Assembly (NCBI GenBank): GCA_031763025.1
Contig: JASSKH010000010.1
Span: 4,149,901-4,213,900 of the forward strand
Source of the DNA: Macrocystis pyrifera
Taxonomy: Eukaryota > Sar > Phaeophyceae > Laminariales > Laminariaceae
Length of the DNA stretch: 64,000 bases
Reading direction: 5' to 3'
The translations under genes and the position numbers were made by a program. The notes beneath the pieces were generated by a model. That model saw only the letters and a list, made by a program, of their open reading frames with translations. It did no database searches and had not been told where the DNA came from. Shown piece by piece: positions 59,801-64,000 of this stretch (position 1 is the stretch's first letter; each line of letters starts with the position of its first letter).

Positions 59801-62800
59801 TGCGCATGCAGTACAACCCGGACTGCGACCAGCCTCGATGCTACCTTGCCCTCGAGAACGGAAAGGAGGAAGCGCGCACTCTGCAGGAGATTCAGGTGCG
59901 TCCGCTGTTCTTTTCACCTGTTGGCACGTTTCGTCTCGCGTTTCAGGGTTTCTCGAGTTCTGTCGTGGATATCGAAGGGGGGCGTACTCTTTTTTGTTGC
60001 CTTTGCCTTGACCATTCGGCCTTTGACCACGATTCTCTTTCGAGACGGAGCACCGTTCCCATTATTATTAATAGTAGAGACACGTCTTGATAGAGACACT
60101 CGCAATATGTGGGCCCTCATTACGTTTTCTCCATGTATTGCATTCCGTATGGGGGTTTCCATTATGTTGTACTAGATCTTACTTTTTTCAATGGTGGCGT
60201 GTTTTTTATTCCCTCATGTATTTTTTTTTGGGGGGGCGGGGCAGGAGGGCGCGCAAAGTCAATCAGTTTACGTTTGTACGTGTATACGTAAAGTGGATTT
60301 GTTTTTATTTATTGTTGAGGGTACTTAGCGCTTTTGTCGTGTCGCTTTTACGTTATCAGCGTGTATTTTTTCTTTCATTTTCATATAGTGTGCATTGATA
60401 TTGGCTTGTGTCTGATGTGTTCCGTACTCGCGAGGATTATTTCGCGGCGTCGTCAGGCACCGATAACGTACCACATCGGCAGCGATTTGCGGTGTCCGCT
60501 TTTCTTGTGGCGGCCTAACGCTTACTCTGTGCTGGCGCCGTGTTCGTCCGATTGGCGCTGTTCCCGAGCTTTGTTGTCGCCAACCATCGGTAAAAAGCCA
60601 AGCGAAAGTCAACGCGACAGTTCCCCACTGGTTGTTGTAGGCGGCACAAAATTTAATTTTGCCAGAGCGTCGTGAAATATCAATACCTCGGGAGCGCCGC
60701 CTTTTACTAGGTATATATATTTCGGCATCTCATACTTTAGTTGGTAGGTACCGTATATATGTACGCACTATTAATAGTAATACCTGATATGAAATATGTA
60801 TACGAGGTAATAGACATGAAATGTTTTTTTTTGTGCGTGTGTTTGTGCGTTTCGAGCGCATGTTTTTCTTCCTCGTGTTTTTTTTGTGTTCCGTGTTTTT
60901 GCTCGTGTTGTGTGTGTTTTGGTGCATAACTTCATCGGTGTGTGTTTGTGCGTGTGTGTGTGTTTTTTTCGTGTCGCTACAACAAGCAGTAAGGGGTTTC
61001 TAGTTCATTTTTGTGTGCAGTTCAGTGCAAGGTTCGCCTTTCTCGGACTTGGTCCTTGTTTTCATAACGCGCGAGCATCATGTGACCCCCCCCCCCCCCC
61101 CTCCCCCTCAACCCCCCACCCCCCGTCCCGTCTGCCGGCAAATGCGACGGCAAACCCACGACTACAACAATCTATTTATAGGCTTACATCGAATCGGAGA
61201 ACCGCCGGCTGGAGAAGGACCCCGTACGCTCGTTCGACTCGCGCGAGATCAACATCCGCATGGAGTACCGCTTCTGTCCTAACATGATCCTGATCGACAC
61301 GCCCGGCCTCATCCACGCCCCCTCTGGAAAGAACCTGAACGCGGAACAGCGCGCCCTCTCTGCGGTAAGCATAAGCCGTCGCCCACCGCCGCCACCGTCG
61401 CCAGCAATTGCATTGGGTTGGATTCCTGACCAATAATGTTGTATTCTGTACACCTGATATTTGACCAATTTTTTTTCTGTGTTGTTTTCTTCTGCTCGTA
61501 TTAATACTGATATTCGAGCGTTGGGCTTTTACGTTGTGTTCTTGTGTGAAGTTACGTGTTTGCATGCTTGTAGCTTGTGTGTGTGTTTGAGTCGTGTGTG
61601 TATGATATGTTATGCTTTCTTGAATCTGGAATCAATGATTGAATGCTGGCCCCTTCGCTCTACACCCAACCTCAATATAATACCAGGTGTAAAAATATAT
61701 GTATGAGTAGACACTCAAAACCGAAACAGTTTTTTTTTTTTTCTCGCAGGAAACACTCAACCAGCACCCGCCCGCGGAACGCGCAAGGTGAGCAATGTCC
61801 AAGAGATCGACCTCAACTCAAGTTAGCTCGGTTCCGGCTCGAAACCTGGTACAATATCGACTCCCAAAATGCTGAGAGCTAGCCTGTTGTGTCATGATCT
61901 ATACCTGGTATATATATAACCGCCTCGGCATATACACTCTACAAATATGATATTCCTCTTTCTTACACTTAAATTCGTGTGTTTTGCGTGTGCTTGTGCG
62001 TGTTCTGCGTTTTTTTTTTTTTTATGTGTCTTTGTCGCGAATGTTTTTGTTGTCGTTGCTCTTTTTGGTGTGTTGCAGGCGTCGAAGGAAGCGGAGAACT
62101 TGGTGATCCAGAAGATGCGCTGCCAGGACTACGTCATCCTCTGCGTCGAGGACACTACCGACTGGAAACACGCAACCACGCGGAACGTCGTCACCCAGGT
62201 TCGCACGGCGCTGTCGTTGCCGTGGTCGCGGTTGCTGTTGATGTTGGTGTTGCTGCTGCTGAAAATTTCCTTCTTTTGGGTGGCTGCCCTCATCCTTCCG
62301 CCTACGATAGATGGACCCGGTCCTCGACTTATGTGTTCGCACAGGCTCTGTGTGTATAGTGGTGGGCATCCGCGCCGGCCTTTGGACCTGATACTTCATT
62401 TCGCAACTGCAGTATACGTGCCTGATTGACACAAGCAATGGAAGCATTTTTATACTTGGTAGCCAGGTACCTGGCGTATGGTAAACGACGAATATCCCGT
62501 CATTCAGCTTTTTATACAGCGTTTTTGATGTTGTGTTACGTGCTCTGCATCGTTTTTCTGCTTGTTTTTTTTTTTTCCGTTTTTGTGGTGTTGGTTTTTT
62601 CAAGGTGGACCACGATCTTTCTCGCACTGTGCTGGTCACGACGAAGCTCGACACGAAGCTTCCCCAGTTCGGTTCGGGAGAGGACCTCGAGGACTTTCTC
62701 AGGTGATTTTGATAGCCTCATCTTCGTTAGAATGGCTTTCCAACAACGGTTTTCCAGTCTTGTGCAGGCTGTATATGCTGTTTATGTGAACTTGAAGATG

Positions 62801-64000
62801 TCCTTAGATGATTTCGATCATCCCATCCTGTCGTGAAAGGGTTTGCTGGCCTTGCGTTGGCTGTAGGCTGTTTCGTTGAACCCGAAGAATCCCTCTGATG
62901 GTTTCGATCTCCCCGTCATTGGATCCCGTCATTGGGAGGGGTTTCGAGACCTTGCGTAGGCTGTAGACATTTCGTTGAGGAGAGGAAGGGTATTGCACCG
63001 GGATCGTTGCCCTTTTTTTGTTTCTTGGGGTTTGTACATGATACATGGCAAAGTTTTCAGGATAGAGCAGCAGCTTCTTGCGAATCACCAATTTTTGACG
63101 TTCCTACGAAAACGAAACTCGGCAGAGGGTTGTCCTTCGTGACGCGACAAAAAAACTAATCACAAGTGGCTTTGTATTAAGACATATGTTTTGTGCGCTA
63201 ATCAGGTTCAAAGTGGCCGAATAATCTCCAGAAAACGTTAGTATGCTCCAGAAGTAGAAAAAATGCATTCAAAAAATGGTTATTTTACACAACGGTACAC
63301 GGAAAACTACACACAATCATTTTTTTTTTAGAGTCCCAGACAGGCGGCGGTATGACAAAAATCCCAACCCGCTCGTATTAATAGTTTGTTGCAATTTGGA
63401 CATCGTGGCGAGCGTAGCCCTTTCTTCTCTTTTTTTCGTGCACCCCTGGTGTGTATGTATGTACGTACGTACGTGTGCGTACTGCAATAATGGTTTAATT
63501 GTCATTCCAAGTATTAATAGCTTGCAAGCTGTAAAGGGTTAACGCGTTCACATACCCCGAGGTGCTGCCGCTTTGGTGATGCAAGGGCGGATTCATCGAC
63601 GAAGGCGTGCGTCCCCTTGAATTGACCTTTTATTAACTGTTTTCCCCCGCTATGTTGTTTCGCCGCTGGCCCCCTCTCCTCTCCCGCCGCCCCCCTGCTC
63701 CGTCTCGAAAGGGATTCGAGGTCAAAAGTCAACTACTAAAGCAAGCAACAAATTAATATGCCCCCCCCCCTACCCCCGCCTCCCCGGGTACACCCTCTCG
63801 CTGCCATCACGAGCAATATGAAAACCCAACGTGTGGCGCCATTTTTTTATTTTTTTATTTTTCCTATTTTTTTTTTTTTAGGGCACCTTTGATGCAGCGC
63901 ATGTACCGCTGCATGCTGGGCGGACCGTTCTTCACCACGGTGCCATCTGGACGCGTGGGGCGCAACCGCGACTCTGCTTACTTCTCCAACGAGGCTTTTG
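46064..64000 (+). CDS. ARC5: ARC5/DRP5B-like plastid-division dynamin (5' part; runs off the window)
   Basis: Exons 46,064-46,384, 58,326-58,430, 59,764-59,895, 61,182-61,364, 62,079-62,198, 62,605-62,702 and 63,882 onward join in frame with GT-AG borders (phase 0, last joint phase 2). The GTPase domain shows the P-loop GHQTSGKSALIEALMGFQFN, the GGGTKTRRP switch, DTPGLI and TKLD. The stretches LYEAYNMLHTLAQ, QIQAYIESEN and FFTTVPSGRVG closely match plant ARC5. ARC5 self-assembles as a ring on the outer plastid surface and drives constriction by GTP hydrolysis. Residues 20-50 (charged SSKRRPRCR, hydrophobic IGLRALVAMALSLV, then CKASLAP) look like a signal peptide with a plastid-type cleavage site, absent from plant ARC5. 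It may send the protein into the compartment inside the outer plastid membranes. Middle and effector domains lie beyond 64,000. Confidence 0.88.
48108..48193. mobile_element. MITE-B copy 1
   Basis: About 86 bp with inverted ends CTTTTAGCACTGCAGTCC and its partner GGACTGCAGTCCTACA. Relative at 53,564-53,657; a half copy at 15,547-15,600. Confidence 0.6.
49100..49207. repeat. Poly-C-linked repeat G
   Basis: GCGAAAGGGATGCG, GTCAAATGACTGAGGCAGG and then a C run. Relatives at 21,605-21,693 and 63,690-63,770; a minus-strand piece is near 30,975-31,050. Confidence 0.65.
49820..49924. mobile_element. MITE-A copy 5
   Basis: TTACGACGGACCATAG at the left, inverted partner at the right, TA at both edges. 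Confidence 0.75.
50099..50216. mobile_element. MITE-A copy 6, with two micro-insertions
   Basis: A family member in which two TA positions have become TATTAATA (50,112-50,119) and TACCAGGTA (50,188-50,196). Other copies have plain TA at both places. Confidence 0.8.
50821..50886 (+). repeat. (GTT)n microsatellite
   Basis: Some 20 GTT units with one interruption near the start. Confidence 0.9.
51820..51880. repeat. Dispersed repeat D, copy 2
   Basis: GGCACGGACACTGGTTGTG and ATGTCGACG; relatives near 10,985 and 56,715. Confidence 0.6.
52864..53294. repeat. Minisatellite, 19-bp unit
   Basis: About 22 variant copies of ATAACACACGGGTGATRAG, giving 430 bp. Length variants of 17-21 bp are interspersed. 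Frames through it (Tyr-His-Pro-Cys repeats) follow the unit and are not a gene. Confidence 0.9.
53564..53657. mobile_element. MITE-B copy 2
   Basis: Inverted ends TTTTAGGACTACAGCAGTCC and GGACTGCGGCCCTAAAAG. Relative to copy 1 the left end has three extra bases that create CTACAGCAGT. Confidence 0.6.
54179..55005. repeat. Direct tandem duplication, ~415-bp unit
   Basis: 54,179-54,595 and 54,605-55,005 are clear copies (shared GTGCTCGGTTGGT, ACTTGCCGGACCTTTCCAG, CGGGCGAACCCGGC, CGTCGCGTGTGCCTCGAGAC). Frames in both run through repeat DNA. Confidence 0.8.
55485..55755. repeat. Two GC-rich palindromic modules
   Basis: 55,485-55,540 (GCGAGCGAGCGTAGCGG, GCGACGCGAAGCG) and 55,700-55,755 (GCGGGCGGC, GGCCGCCCGC, GGAGCGAAGCG) share the pattern GCGTAGCGG...CGCGAAGCG and form GC hairpins. 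Confidence 0.6.
56715..56790. repeat. Dispersed repeat D, copy 3
   Basis: GGCACGGACACTGGTTGTG then ATGTCGACGGACAG, followed by GTGAAGAACACACAC as in copy 2. Confidence 0.6.
58060..58210. repeat. Poly-C-associated repeat, intron copy
   Basis: GGTGAAAACCCGACGTG, CCCGGCATTGTAGGGAT, GGTCACACGACTATGGCC and two C runs; same family as 22,010-22,505. Confidence 0.75.
58326..58430 (+). CDS. ARC5-like exon 2: P-loop
   Basis: 35 codons, DFHKPFDSPAVLV then GHQTSGKSALIEALMGFQFN. The G1 GTP-binding motif GxxxxGKS is intact. Acceptor TTGCAG, donor GTGCGT. Confidence 0.92.
58561..58666. mobile_element. MITE-A copy 7 (in ARC5-like intron 2)
   Basis: TTACGGGGGTCCATAG and inverted partner, TA at both flanks, nearly perfect ends; a young-looking copy. 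Confidence 0.85.
59446..59556. mobile_element. MITE-A copy 8 (in ARC5-like intron 2), with one micro-insertion
   Basis: TA-flanked member with TATTAATA at 59,459-59,466 where most copies have TA. Confidence 0.8.
59764..59895 (+). CDS. ARC5-like exon 3: switch 1
   Basis: 44 codons, VGGGTKTRRPIALRMQYNPD and on to LQEIQ. The Thr/Arg-rich switch-1 stretch is conserved. Acceptor TTGGCGCAG, donor GTGCGT. Confidence 0.92.
61182..61364 (+). CDS. ARC5-like exon 4: G3 motif
   Basis: 61 codons, AYIESENRRLEKDPVRSFDS to DTPGLIHAPSGKNLNAEQRA. The DxxG motif (DTPG) is intact. Acceptor TATTTATAG, donor GTAAGC. Confidence 0.92.
62079..62198 (+). CDS. ARC5-like exon 5
   Basis: 40 codons, ASKEAENLVIQKMRCQDYVI then LCVEDTTDWKHATTRNVVTQ. 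Matches the family stretch after G3. Acceptor TGTTGCAG, donor GTTCGC. Confidence 0.92.
62605..62702 (+). CDS. ARC5-like exon 6: G4 motif
   Basis: VDHDLSRTVLVTTKLDTKLP then QFGSGEDLEDFL; TKLD is the G4 guanine-recognition motif. Ends in phase 2 at donor GTGATT; the split Arg codon is completed by exon 7. Confidence 0.92.
62745..62985. repeat. Three tandem units of ~95 bp in ARC5-like intron 6
   Basis: CTTGCGTTGGCTGTAGGCTG-type blocks followed by TTCGTTGAACCCGAAG and GATTTCGATC recur about three times with drift. The first unit begins about 40 bp after exon 6. Confidence 0.65.
63690..63770. repeat. Poly-C-linked repeat G, intron copy
   Basis: CCGTCTCGAAAGGGATTCG, GTCAAAAGTCAACTACTAAAG and then a C run; relative of 49,100-49,207. 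Confidence 0.65.
63882..64000 (+). CDS. ARC5-like exon 7 (cut by window end)
   Basis: The acceptor after a T-rich tract (TTTTTTTTTTAG) completes the split Arg codon; reads APLMQRMYRCMLGGPFFTTV then PSGRVGRNRDSAYFSNEAF. It continues past 64,000. Confidence 0.92.

Overview
The window looks like nuclear DNA of a multicellular stramenopile, most likely a brown alga or a close ochrophyte relative. The reasons are: intron-rich genes with GT-AG junctions; telomere-type TTAGGG tracts; very repeat-rich intergenic DNA with long poly-C runs and CAG-type microsatellites; Ty3-type LTR elements with C-terminal chromodomains; and a plastid-division dynamin that carries a signal-peptide-like N-terminus, as expected for a plastid with four membranes. 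The species is not resolved.

Layout. 1-16.9 kb holds no gene I can support. It is a patchwork of a duplicated 1-kb segment (0.1-1.8 and 6.2-7.5 kb), tRNA-derived SINEs, TA-flanked MITEs, a 758-bp TIR element, a 355-bp TIR element with a telomere-repeat core, and a 1.9-kb TIR element packed with the palindromic word TAACATAATGTTA. 17-30 kb holds one plus-strand multi-exon gene. Its clear part (22.55-29.92 kb) is a TPR-plus-LRR protein whose order of parts fits TONSL/TONSOKU; less certain exons lie upstream (17.2-20.8 kb). 31.2-32.6 kb is a decayed LINE on the minus strand. 33.8-39.6 kb is a whole-looking, very young Ty3/gypsy chromodomain LTR element, and 40.35-44.15 kb is an older, broken relative. 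From 46.06 kb to the window end runs a plus-strand gene for ARC5/DRP5B, the dynamin that constricts the plastid. Seven exons are seen, joined in frame across six introns. The first intron is 11.9 kb and full of repeats, and the gene continues beyond the window.

The two host genes serve unrelated jobs (replication-fork chromatin repair and plastid division); I see no operon-like link. The most unusual signal is genome-level. Several repeat pairs in the window differ by tiny insertions of the form TA to TA-(4 to 6 bp)-TA: TACCWGGTA, TATTAATA and TACCGCAGTA. The same words are scattered through the non-coding DNA far above chance. They look like excision scars of TA-targeting DNA transposons, and one of them (TATTAATA) fits the termini of the MITE family seen here.
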